Of a DNA stretch of 56,686 nucleotides, positions 31,724-41,800 are shown in pieces (the first letter of the stretch is position 1; every line of letters begins with the position of its first letter). The stretch lies in IMG/VR virus record IMGVR_UViG_3300021964_000082, positions 1 to 56,686 of that record; one strand, written 5' to 3'. Below the pieces are notes generated by a model. The model had not been told where the DNA came from. It searched no databases and saw only the letters and a program-made list of their open reading frames with translations. Origin of the DNA: a virus. Both the position numbers and the translations under genes were made by a program.

Positions 31724-32290
31724 ATGATTAGTAATTTCAAAAAGCCTGATCTAAAAGCTCCTAGATATAGGAGAAAAACATTAGGCTTACTGAATAAAGA
31801 AACATTTAAGGAATTTAAAGACAAGAGACCATTATACTCACATATAGATAATAATAAACTAAAAGAGATTATAAAACTATATAACAAAGCATTATGGGAA
31901 GGAGTCATAAAACATAGAGACGGTGTAGAGTTACCAGACTCATTAGGTTATTTGTTTATAGGAACATGCCCTCCAGCAAAGAATGTAAACATAGATTATT
32001 CTAAATCCAATGAATATGGTAAAGTACTAAGAAATAAAAATTGGGATACGGACGGTAATATAGGTAAGATTTTTTATACAAACTGGTCAACTAAATACAG
32101 ATTTAAAAGTAGAGAGCTTTGGTCATTTGTAGCATGTAGAGATTTTAAAAGAACTGTTGCCAAAGAATATCCTCAAAACTGGACAAAATATATTAAGATG
32201 CAGAACAAAATGAAAGTTTCTCATCTATATGATCCTAACTTAGAAAACACAAACAAAACACTAAAGGACTATGATGAATTTGAAACATAA
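31724..32290 (+). CDS. Conserved-looking hypothetical protein near the ring genes, 188 aa
   Basis: A basic, Tyr/Trp/Lys-rich soluble protein (YRRKTLGLLNKETFKEFKDK, then LGYLFIGTCPPAKNVNID and REDW-like LWSFVACRDFKR segments). No catalytic motif is evident. It leads the unit that encodes two ring/connector proteins and the muzzle, with the stop five bases before the next start, and is probably co-produced with them. It could be a tail-assembly protein. Function unassigned. Confidence 0.65.
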   Translation: MISNFKKPDLKAPRYRRKTLGLLNKETFKEFKDKRPLYSHIDNNKLKEIIKLYNKALWEGVIKHRDGVELPDSLGYLFIGTCPPAKNVNIDYSKSNEYGKVLRNKNWDTDGNIGKIFYTNWSTKYRFKSRELWSFVACRDFKRTVAKEYPQNWTKYIKMQNKMKVSHLYDPNLENTNKTLKDYDEFET

Positions 32291-32295
32291 ACATC

Positions 32296-32967
32296 ATGAC
32301 AACAATAGGATCAGTAATATCAAGAATCAGGGGTCAAGTAAAAGCAGAGGTTCAAGATGCTTTTGTAACTGATAGATACGTATATAGTTTGATTCAGAAG
32401 TTTGCTCAACTCCTTATTAGGAGACAAGATAATGCAAACAAACTGATGAAGTTTAATGCTATATGGAAGACACTACCTTTCATAGAGCTTATTGAAGTGG
32501 ACAAAGTAGAAGCTGAGTGTACCGGAATAAAATCAGGTTGTACTATTAAAAGATCTAAAAATAAACTTCCAAATATGATGGAAGGTTACTGGGGTCCACT
32601 AATCAGAACAGTAAGCTCAATAGATGGCTCTAGAGAGCTTAAAGCAACTCATCCGGGTACTTACACATCACTTACTAAAACAACATCATTTAGATACAAT
32701 AATCAAAAGTACTTCTGGTACTTGAATGGTTATTTATATTTTCCTGATTTGGAATGGGATGCAGTAAAATTAGAAGGTGTATTTGATGATGATATATCTG
32801 ATTGGTTGTGTGAAAGCAAAGACCAATGTACACCAAGACACGAGCAAGATATTAATATTCCTGAATCTTTATTTGCTGAAATAGAACAACAAGTATTAGG
32901 TATTATGCTTAACACTGTGAGAATACCACCAGAAGATTCTGATAATAAAATAAATGTACATAGATAA
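32296..32967 (+). CDS. Ring/connector protein of the tail, 223 aa
   Basis: The N-terminal helices (ISRIRGQVKAEVQDAFVTDR, then YSLIQKFAQLLIRRQDNANK) are followed by a beta core (SRELKATHPGTYTSLTKTTS, FWYLNGYLYFPDLEWDAVKL) and a C-terminal helix (PESLFAEIEQQVLGIMLNTV). This layout and place before the muzzle gene match crAss-like ring proteins stacked between portal and muzzle. The stop overlaps the next start (TAATG). Ring number not assigned. Confidence 0.7.
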   Translation: MTTIGSVISRIRGQVKAEVQDAFVTDRYVYSLIQKFAQLLIRRQDNANKLMKFNAIWKTLPFIELIEVDKVEAECTGIKSGCTIKRSKNKLPNMMEGYWGPLIRTVSSIDGSRELKATHPGTYTSLTKTTSFRYNNQKYFWYLNGYLYFPDLEWDAVKLEGVFDDDISDWLCESKDQCTPRHEQDINIPESLFAEIEQQVLGIMLNTVRIPPEDSDNKINVHR

Positions 32968-33848
32968 TGGCTGTTTCACATAAATATAGAACGTTTGATA
33001 GTTTAATGGAAGATGTTTCCATTGATTTTTCTAGTTATGCTTTAGATGGTATGATTGATCCAGCTCAGCTTATTAAAGTAGCCACTAGAGTAAACTATGA
33101 TTTAGGATTGAGAATACACAGAACCAAACAAGTGGTTCTAGATATAGAACATAACAAAGCTAGACTGCCACATGATTTTGCATACTTAAATTATGCATTT
33201 ATTTGTGGAGATTACACAATAGAACAAAAAATGCCTTCAGGTACACATGTAGAAGATGTATCTGTAGATTATGTTCCAGATCCTGGAATGACAGGTCCTT
33301 GTGATGATCCAAAGTGTAATGATGTATGTGTTCTTACTAATTGTGGTGGAGATGTGGAATACAAACTTGTACATAAAACTGGATCTTCTGAATACAGAAG
33401 TTACACAGCTTTTGCTCCTTTACGCATATCTACGGTAAATGATCAAACCTGTGACTGTCCAAATATTAATGTTAGATCATCTATGATTGCAGAAATCAAA
33501 GATGGATTTATAAAAACCAACTTTAAAACTGGTAAAGTATATATAAATTATCAAGGTGCAATGGAAGACAATGATGGTAATTTACTTGTACTTGATCATC
33601 CTTATTGTAATGAATATTATGAGTATGCTCTAAAACAAAGAATTTTAGAGAACATGATATTTGCTGGAGAAAATGTTGCAAATCAACTTGGACTAATAGA
33701 GCAAAGATTAAGAGCATCTAGAAATAATGCTTTATCCTTTGTAAATACTCCAGACTTTGAAGAATTAAGAAAGATGTGGGAAGTGAATAGAAGAGCACAA
33801 TATCACAACTATTACAATATGTTTAAAAGTAGATCTACATTAAGATAA
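32967..33848 (+). CDS. Second ring/connector protein, 293 aa
   Basis: Starts with a helical segment (TFDSLMEDVSIDFSSYALDG, then DPAQLIKVATRVNYDLGLRI) and a beta-rich centre with Cys clusters (CDDPKCNDVCVLTNCG, DQTCDCPN). The C-terminal half is helical (YCNEYYEYALKQRILENMIF, RRAQYHNYYNMF). The order resembles the preceding ring protein and the 233-aa connector, suggesting a family of stacked tail rings. Directly precedes the muzzle gene (4-nt gap). Confidence 0.7.
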   Translation: MAVSHKYRTFDSLMEDVSIDFSSYALDGMIDPAQLIKVATRVNYDLGLRIHRTKQVVLDIEHNKARLPHDFAYLNYAFICGDYTIEQKMPSGTHVEDVSVDYVPDPGMTGPCDDPKCNDVCVLTNCGGDVEYKLVHKTGSSEYRSYTAFAPLRISTVNDQTCDCPNINVRSSMIAEIKDGFIKTNFKTGKVYINYQGAMEDNDGNLLVLDHPYCNEYYEYALKQRILENMIFAGENVANQLGLIEQRLRASRNNALSFVNTPDFEELRKMWEVNRRAQYHNYYNMFKSRSTLR

Positions 33849-33852
33849 TAAA

Positions 33853-36800
33853 ATGGCAAAGAAAAGAAGATCTCAATCATCAGCCCGTGGAAACACTCAA
33901 CCTACAATGCAAAATACATCTTCAACAGATGTAAGAACATTTTTAAAAGGTTTGGTAAAAGATACTAATGCTTCTTTTCAAGCAAAAGATACATGGTCAC
34001 ATGCGCGTAATGCTATAAACAATTCTGTAGATGGTGATCTTGCCGTTATTGGAAATGAACCAGGAAATATACTTTGTGCACAAGCTCCCTATTCTATTAT
34101 AGGAGCAATACACACTTATGCTGATCAATGGGTTATTTATTCCACTGATGATATAAATTCAGAAATAGGATTATTTGATGATAGCAAATGTGAATATACA
34201 ACTCTTGTAAATGATCCTTGTTTAGGATTTAACAAACTACATCTTATTACAGGTGCGGCAAAAGAAAATTTTGATTGTACTTGGCAAGTATATTGGGATG
34301 ATGGAAACAATCCATCAAGAACAATGAATATCAATGATATTCCTTGGAAAAAAATAGTTGTATCTAATCCTGGAGATGATTGTTTAATATACGAAGACAC
34401 AGATGAATTAGATTGTGAAGAAATTAGACTTGCTCCTTTGCTAGATACTCCATGTGTAGAAATCACAAAATCTGTTAGTGGTGGACAATTAAGAAATGGA
34501 TCTTATCAAGCGTTTATTGCCTATGTTGTAAATGAACAAAGAGTAACTGATTATATTGGGGTTTCTAATATTCAATCTTTATTTGATCATTCAGGTACAT
34601 CAGGTTCTATAACTTTATCAATTACTAATCTTGATAAAGATTTTGAATTTTATGAATTGGTTATTTTATCAAATAATCAAGAGCAACAGGTTGCTAAAAA
34701 AATAGGAATTTATAGTACAGAGCAATCAAGGATTGAAATTGATTATATAGATCAATCTTTGGTTACTGTTCCTTTGCAAATGATACCATTAAGAACACCA
34801 GCTTATGAGAAATCAGAAGCCATGTATGTTGTTAATGATTACTTAATTAGACAAGGTCCTATTGAACAATTTGATTTTAATTACCAACCATTGGCAAATC
34901 AAATTAAATCAAAATGGGTTGTTGCTGAGTATGATGCTAATTATTATTACAACGGTGGTAATAAAACTGGATTTATGCGTGATGAGCAATATGCTTTTTT
35001 TATACGTTGGATATATAATACAGGTGAAAGATCAAGCTCATATCATATACCAGGAAGAGCACCTAAGAGAAATGGTTTAAATCAATTTGGTCAAGTTCTA
35101 GATGAGTTGGGAGCTAATTTTACTGATAATGCACTTACACCGGATGAACAAAATTTCCAAGTGTATAATACAGCAACCAAAGATCCTGGCACATTCAATA
35201 TACCAACTGGAGATGGTGGAACTATTATAGCTAAAGGTGATATGGCTTATTGGCAATCTACAGAAAAATATCCAGCAACAAAACCTGAAATTTGGGATGA
35301 TCTTTGTGGTAAATACATTAGGCATCATAAAATGCCAACAGAGGAAATTACATCTGATTTAGAATTGTATAATTCAACAGAACAAAAAATCAGAATACTT
35401 GGTGTAGAATTTTATAATATAAAACCACCAGTTGATAATGATGGTAATGTGCTTGCAAATATTGTAGGATATGAAATTTTAAGAGGTTCTAGAGAAGGTC
35501 ATAGATCTATTCTTGCAAAAGGTATATTTAGAAATATGAGAGAGTATACCATCCCAGAAGGTGGACAAACTCTTGGTAATGATAAAGGTTTATACCCTAA
35601 CTATCCTTATAATGATTTAAGACCTGATATTTATTTCCATGATGGTGAAGCTAATGATCAACATAGAACCGATGGTTGTGATACATTTACAGAATCTAAA
35701 AATAACTATTCACCATTAGAAGGTTATAAAAAAGATTATTTTACATTTCACTCTCCAGAGTTAATGTTTAGAAGACCTTTTTTGAATGCATATGAAACTA
35801 GAATATATGGTGAACTAGCTGGTGAGTCAATTGGTCATTTTATTAAATCTGAAAATCATCCACAAAATAAATTACTTAGAAATGGTGCTGCAGTATTAGC
35901 TGGTATTGTTGGTGTTGGTTATGCAATAAAACAAGTACAAGGTGTACCACAAAAAGTATATAAAGGTATTGGTTATAATAATCCATTATTTGATCCGTGG
36001 GCTGGACCAGCCGGTGCTTCTTTATCATCTTTAGGTGGAGCAGTATATATTGCTAATGGTACATTAATAGCTGGTGGAGCTGCTATTGGTGGTTTGGTAG
36101 ATGCACTTATTGACGGACTAATAGATACAGCAACAGATATTGGTGATATATATACAGGTGGTGTGTTAAGTGGTGTTCTAGATACTTTAGAAAATGCAGC
36201 AAGCCCTCTTAAAATTGCAACAAGACCGGGTGCATTTGGTGGAGGAGCTGATAATGTTATAACAAAAGAAAGTTCTGATGCTAATTTGCCGTCTTTGATT
36301 AGAGTTGCTCTTGGTGCTGTTATAGCTCAAAAAAATATTGCTATTGGTGCACAAGAGGTTATAGATTTAATGTATAATTTGACAAAAGTAGAAGACTTTG
36401 CTTTTAAACATAACTCACATGGTTTTTATAATGATTTTATAAAAAGATTATCATCTCAATTATACAGAACAAAAAATCTTAATTCCAACTATATAAGTAG
36501 TGGTTTTCAAGAATTTGAAAATCATAAAATTAATAACTTATTTAGACCTATGACTGTAGCTATTGCTACAGAAGAAGAATTAGATAATCCCATAACTTTA
36601 GATAATTCAAGATATGTTATTGGTGGTGATGCTACTAGTGATTTTTTAAATAGATATTTAGAAAATCCAGATGAAGAAAGAACAACAAATATATCTTGTT
36701 TATATGGCGCATTAAAATTTGAATTTGAAAATCAATATGGTCAACTTGATGGTATTAAACAAATTCAAATGAGAGGTTGTATAGAGTTAGTTGATATACA

Positions 36801-38886
36801 AAACAGTACGCAAACATTTGAAACTAAAGCTTTATTTGCTGGTGATACTTATGTCAATAGGTATACTGAAAAGACAATAATGCCAATATTTGCTGATTTT
36901 TTAAATGGACAACCTGATGAATTTACATATGATTACTTGCAACGCGTAAATATCCCATATCCAAGATTTTGGATGGATACAAGAAAGTTTGATACAACTG
37001 CATTGGCCACTGAAATCATAACACTTGGTCTTGCAAATACAGAAAACACAGCTTTACCAAATGATTTATTTTATCTAGATAGAGGAGCTTCAAGCTGCGG
37101 GGATAGACTAAAGGATATGTTTAATGGCAATGATCCTAATCCGGCATTTGCAATGAGATATGCTTATATGTATACTCATTGTAATGGTGTACAAGATTTT
37201 TATGTAGAATCAGAATATAATACAGCTCAAAGAGATTGGGATGATGTGGATTCTAAAAGACATTATGATTATATAGAATTTGCAGAAGTTGATAGTTTAT
37301 TCCATGCCGATATTATTAAGGATGGTAACTTTTATAAGTATGATCTGTCACTAAGTGTATCTAAATTTGCAACACAAGTTACTTCTTTTGGTAATATTCA
37401 ACCAAGAGATTATGATCCTTTGATTGCAGAGAATTGTTATATAGAGTATCCAAAGAGATTATTATATTCATTAAGAGCTCAAGAAGAAGCTAAAAAAGAT
37501 TTCTGGAGGGTCTTCCTACCTAATAATTATAAAGACTTTAAAAATAAAGTAACTGTAATAAAACCAATTAATAAAAGCGGTGCATTGGTGCTTTTCCCTT
37601 ATCAGTCACCACAAATGTTCCAAGGGTTGGATCAATTACAAACTGATCTTGGTACTAAGCTTACAGTTGGTGATGGTGGTTTATTTAATCAACCATTCCA
37701 AAACATTGTTAACTCTGACTTATCTAATGAGTATGGTTCATCAGAAAGCGCAAGAGCTATAATAAACACACCTTCTGGATTATTCTTTATATCTCAAGCT
37801 CAAGGTAAGATATTCCATTATACAGGTAAACTAGAGAATATAGCTAATAAAGGAATGAAACAGTGGTTTAATAAGTATTTACCATCTGTTCTTATACGTC
37901 AATATCCTGAGCTTGAACAAAGCAAGCTTTCTGATAATCCTGTTATTGGTATAGGTTGTCAAGCAATCTATGATCCTAACTTTGATATTGTTTACTTTAC
38001 TAAAAAAGACTTTAGAGTAAAAGAAGAAATCAAAGATAAAGTAATATTTGATTCTGATAGATTTTTATACAAACATACTGAAGTTCATAGAGGTGTTGAA
38101 ATAGAAATTGGTGATCCTTTGTATTTTGAAAACGCTTCTTGGACAGTATCATATGATCCTAAAATACAGGCGTGGATTTCATTCCATGATTGGCATCCTG
38201 AATTAATGCTACCAAGTATTAATCACTTTTTTACCACTAAATCAAATAATGATCCAGCTGCTAGAAATATAGGTAGTATTTGGAGACATAATGGAAGATG
38301 TGATTTATATGCTAATTATTATGGTGTTGATTATCCTTGGGAAATAGAAATTACAGAAAACACTGGGGCTAATGTAATGACTTTAAGAAGCATTGAATAT
38401 CAACTTGAATCTTATGTATACAAGGGTAATTTAATAAACGGATGCGCTGATGATAGATGGCATGATCTTGATTATAATTTTGATGAGTCTATAATTTATA
38501 ATTCTGAACAAGTGTCTGGATTATTAAGATTAGAACTTCATCCAAAAGAAGATCCATATGCAATGATTCAATATCCTATTGTAAGTCCAAATGATATAAG
38601 AATATTATACTCTAAAGAAGAACAAAAATATAGATTTAATCAGTTCTATGATATTACAGATGATAGAGGTGAATTTAGTTCTATTCAACGTAATATTTTT
38701 ATTACTCAATTGAATGGTTATATTAGAGACTTAAATAGTGCTAATTTGAATTATAATAAAGAAGAAATTCAACATAAGAAATTTAGACATTATTATAATA
38801 AAGTTTTGTTTAGAAAAAATGTTTCTGGTGATAGAAAAATGCTAATGAAACTTGCAGCCACCAAGTTAAATTTATCCTTTAGATAA
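33853..38886 (+). CDS. crAss-type muzzle / tail stabilization protein, 1677 aa
   Basis: Distal tail nozzle protein that closes the DNA/cargo channel. The opening is diagnostic to me: FLKGLVKDTNASFQA, then NNSVDGDLAVIGNEPGN, QWVIYSTDDINSEIGLFDD, LVNDPCLGFNKLHLITGAAK and VYWDDGNNPSRTMNINDIPW follow the pattern of crAss-like stabilization proteins. The body is beta-rich with many Tyr/Asp pairs and includes FKHNSHGFYNDF (about residue 858). Residues about 678-776 are an unusually Gly/Ala/Ile-rich hydrophobic stretch that could contact membrane. The next gene starts within the stop (TAATG), coupling muzzle to cargo synthesis. Confidence 0.85.
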   Translation: MAKKRRSQSSARGNTQPTMQNTSSTDVRTFLKGLVKDTNASFQAKDTWSHARNAINNSVDGDLAVIGNEPGNILCAQAPYSIIGAIHTYADQWVIYSTDDINSEIGLFDDSKCEYTTLVNDPCLGFNKLHLITGAAKENFDCTWQVYWDDGNNPSRTMNINDIPWKKIVVSNPGDDCLIYEDTDELDCEEIRLAPLLDTPCVEITKSVSGGQLRNGSYQAFIAYVVNEQRVTDYIGVSNIQSLFDHSGTSGSITLSITNLDKDFEFYELVILSNNQEQQVAKKIGIYSTEQSRIEIDYIDQSLVTVPLQMIPLRTPAYEKSEAMYVVNDYLIRQGPIEQFDFNYQPLANQIKSKWVVAEYDANYYYNGGNKTGFMRDEQYAFFIRWIYNTGERSSSYHIPGRAPKRNGLNQFGQVLDELGANFTDNALTPDEQNFQVYNTATKDPGTFNIPTGDGGTIIAKGDMAYWQSTEKYPATKPEIWDDLCGKYIRHHKMPTEEITSDLELYNSTEQKIRILGVEFYNIKPPVDNDGNVLANIVGYEILRGSREGHRSILAKGIFRNMREYTIPEGGQTLGNDKGLYPNYPYNDLRPDIYFHDGEANDQHRTDGCDTFTESKNNYSPLEGYKKDYFTFHSPELMFRRPFLNAYETRIYGELAGESIGHFIKSENHPQNKLLRNGAAVLAGIVGVGYAIKQVQGVPQKVYKGIGYNNPLFDPWAGPAGASLSSLGGAVYIANGTLIAGGAAIGGLVDALIDGLIDTATDIGDIYTGGVLSGVLDTLENAASPLKIATRPGAFGGGADNVITKESSDANLPSLIRVALGAVIAQKNIAIGAQEVIDLMYNLTKVEDFAFKHNSHGFYNDFIKRLSSQLYRTKNLNSNYISSGFQEFENHKINNLFRPMTVAIATEEELDNPITLDNSRYVIGGDATSDFLNRYLENPDEERTTNISCLYGALKFEFENQYGQLDGIKQIQMRGCIELVDIQNSTQTFETKALFAGDTYVNRYTEKTIMPIFADFLNGQPDEFTYDYLQRVNIPYPRFWMDTRKFDTTALATEIITLGLANTENTALPNDLFYLDRGASSCGDRLKDMFNGNDPNPAFAMRYAYMYTHCNGVQDFYVESEYNTAQRDWDDVDSKRHYDYIEFAEVDSLFHADIIKDGNFYKYDLSLSVSKFATQVTSFGNIQPRDYDPLIAENCYIEYPKRLLYSLRAQEEAKKDFWRVFLPNNYKDFKNKVTVIKPINKSGALVLFPYQSPQMFQGLDQLQTDLGTKLTVGDGGLFNQPFQNIVNSDLSNEYGSSESARAIINTPSGLFFISQAQGKIFHYTGKLENIANKGMKQWFNKYLPSVLIRQYPELEQSKLSDNPVIGIGCQAIYDPNFDIVYFTKKDFRVKEEIKDKVIFDSDRFLYKHTEVHRGVEIEIGDPLYFENASWTVSYDPKIQAWISFHDWHPELMLPSINHFFTTKSNNDPAARNIGSIWRHNGRCDLYANYYGVDYPWEIEITENTGANVMTLRSIEYQLESYVYKGNLINGCADDRWHDLDYNFDESIIYNSEQVSGLLRLELHPKEDPYAMIQYPIVSPNDIRILYSKEEQKYRFNQFYDITDDRGEFSSIQRNIFITQLNGYIRDLNSANLNYNKEEIQHKKFRHYYNKVLFRKNVSGDRKMLMKLAATKLNLSFR

Positions 38887-41800
38887 TGAAAAAGAAGTTT
38901 GAACATAAAGAAAGTAAAGGGTTACCTGGTGGACCTAATGAAATGTTTACTTATGTAACAAGTGTATTTGATATATATCAAGCACCATCTAATATAGAAG
39001 GAGAAGGTATGTTTGCTGGAAAACCTTTTAAGAAAGGTGATCTTATAGGATTAGCACATAGCAATGGTCAACCAACATCTCAACTTGGTAGAATGCATAA
39101 TCATGATGAGAACTCTCCAACCATGATTAGCAAGAAAAGTGGTAATGATAGATTTGTATTTGCAGCTAAAGACTTACAACCAGGAGATGAACTTACTACT
39201 AACTATAGAATGCAACCTGAGTTAGAGCAACCAGAGGATTTTCAATATGGTGGTAGCGTTATGGCACCACCTAGAAAAGGTGTTAGAAAGAATTCTGATG
39301 GCAGTGAGTCAACACATCTTATGGCTACTGAGACTTTAGATGGGAAGAACTGGTTTTCATTTCCAACATTATTTCAAGATCCAGACGGTACTTGGATTGA
39401 TATGTCCAATAAACCTTGGCAAGAAGCATATGAAGAAGCCAAGAAAAGAGGTGAAGTTATAGACTTTGGTACAGATAAAGAAGCAGCAATTAAGTTTGGA
39501 GAAGGTTCTTGGAAACTACCATCTTATCAAGATAAAGGTGAAGTTGTACTAGATCCTAGAAGAACTATTGAACAAGACAATACACGTGTAAAACAGGTTA
39601 TTGTACCTCAAGAATTTAGACAACCATCTAGACCTGCTCAACCTCAAGCAACCATAAGTCAATATAATCCACCATCAACTTTTGAATATTTATTGAATAA
39701 AGCAGCTAATCCAATGACCACATTAGGATATGCTGTTAGAGGTCAAGATATACCTGATAGAGTGTCTGATAAAGATAACGTCTATGACATGGCTGCTGAT
39801 ATTATTAATCCAGCGGCATGGTTAGATTATGGTATTAAAGCTGTAGATGATTTATCTGAAGGTGATTTTGTAGGTGCTGGTTTAAACACACTTGGTGCTA
39901 TTCCGGCTGTTCCTGCAACTGTTGCTAATGCAAAAAATGTAACTAAAGTAGTTAATAAAATACCAGGTAGAGTTAATCCTAGATACTTTAAACCTAACGA
40001 AGATTTATGGTATAGACAGGTGGGTAAATCAGCTATAGATGATATTGCAGAATCTAAAGTAATTAGAGAACGTGGTGAAGATATATTAAAGTCTCAAGAA
40101 ATATATGATGATAGAGTTTTAAGAATGCAAGGAATTGATCCTAGTACTGGAAAACCTTTTGATAATTATCAAACTGCTTTTGAACAAAGAATTCTGGCAG
40201 CTAGACGTCCTAAATCACCTTATTTTCAAAAAGGTGAATTGTATTGGGGATGGAATAGAAAACCAGGAAAAGGTAAGCCTGGTAGAGGAGGAGATGCAGA
40301 TAGTGAATATCTCATAGAAAGTATGTTAGCTGATGATGCTTTTCATCCGGCTCATGTAAAGGGAATGTATCCTGATAATCCTGATAAATGGGTTGGTGAT
40401 ATTGGTATATTAAAGCCAAGACCAGAGTTTAGAGATCCTGCGAATTTTAACCTTTATCAGAGAAACTGGTGGTCTGGTTATAAACCAGTTAAACAAAATG
40501 GTGGTCAACTACCTAAAGCACAAGAAGGCAATGGTGAAGTACCATTAAACCGTGGTGAAATATTTAACATTCCCAGAACTGTTAGATATGAAAATGGTAA
40601 GATGGTTCTTCAAGATAAACCTATTTGGGATGGTATGCTTGATGAAGTTACTATTACTCCTACTACTGCATCTGAATATGCTTGGCAAGAAAACAGAGCT
40701 AATCAATCTACAGGTGGCTTAGAACCTGTGTATCCTATATTTGATTTAATGAGCTCAGGTTTAAGAGCACCTCTTACTAAAGGTGCTAAGGCTGTGCAGG
40801 GTGCTTTAACTTCTGAAAACACTTTAAGGGCTTTAGCAAGATCACCCTATGTTCCTAAAGTTACAAAGCCAGGTTTAATAAAAAATTATAAATCTAAATT
40901 TCCAAATGTAGATTTGCGTGGTACAGGTACTGGTAATTACAGCAAACTTGGTGTTAATGAATTAGGATTAGGTGTAGATGATTTTGGACCTCTTACTAAT
41001 TATGAGCGTAGTGCTATTTCTCAAGTAAATCAAACTCAACCAGCTGATGAAGTCTTTAATACATTTGTTCAAAGATATGCAGACTTCAATACTGATGATG
41101 CTTTATCAAATCAGCTGGCAGATTTTTCAAGACGTAACCCCAGAACTAAGTTTGAAATAAATCTTGGTAGAGATGTTACACCTTCTAAAAGAATGCAAGA
41201 AATATTTGATGATCCTGAATTAAATGTTCATAATGTTTTTAGCCATAAATCTTCAGGTCCTATGAATCCTATAAATGAATGGGGGAACGAGGGCAGGCTT
41301 TTTTATGATTCATCAGCTCGTAATGCTGCTGGGGAGTTTGAAAAAAATTTAAGAAGCTATGGTGAACAAGGTTTTTATGCTGCTAATGTTCCTATGGGAA
41401 AACCTGTAAAACAGGCGTTAACTTATAATAAAGACGGTAGAGTATTTGATTATGTAACAGAAACATTACCTGTTTCAGATTTTGTAGTAAATAAAGGTTT
41501 AATGAATCCTGATGTCATAGGGAATTTTTCTCGCTATAGAGGAGCTGGTGATATGGCAAATCAACATAACTTTTTATTAGGTATTACTAATAGTCCATCT
41601 GTTATTGTATCTGGTAATAAAGGTTTTGCTGGACTAAAAGGGGGTAATAAACTTAGAGAAAAAATAGGAGGATTAATTACTCCTGAAGGGGGTAAGGCCG
41701 TTCCTTCTTACAATAACCAAGTTGTTCCTTTATTAAAGCAGGAGTTTAATTTGTCTAAACCATTTGAAGGAACGTTTATAAAATCACCTAGTGTTTTAGA

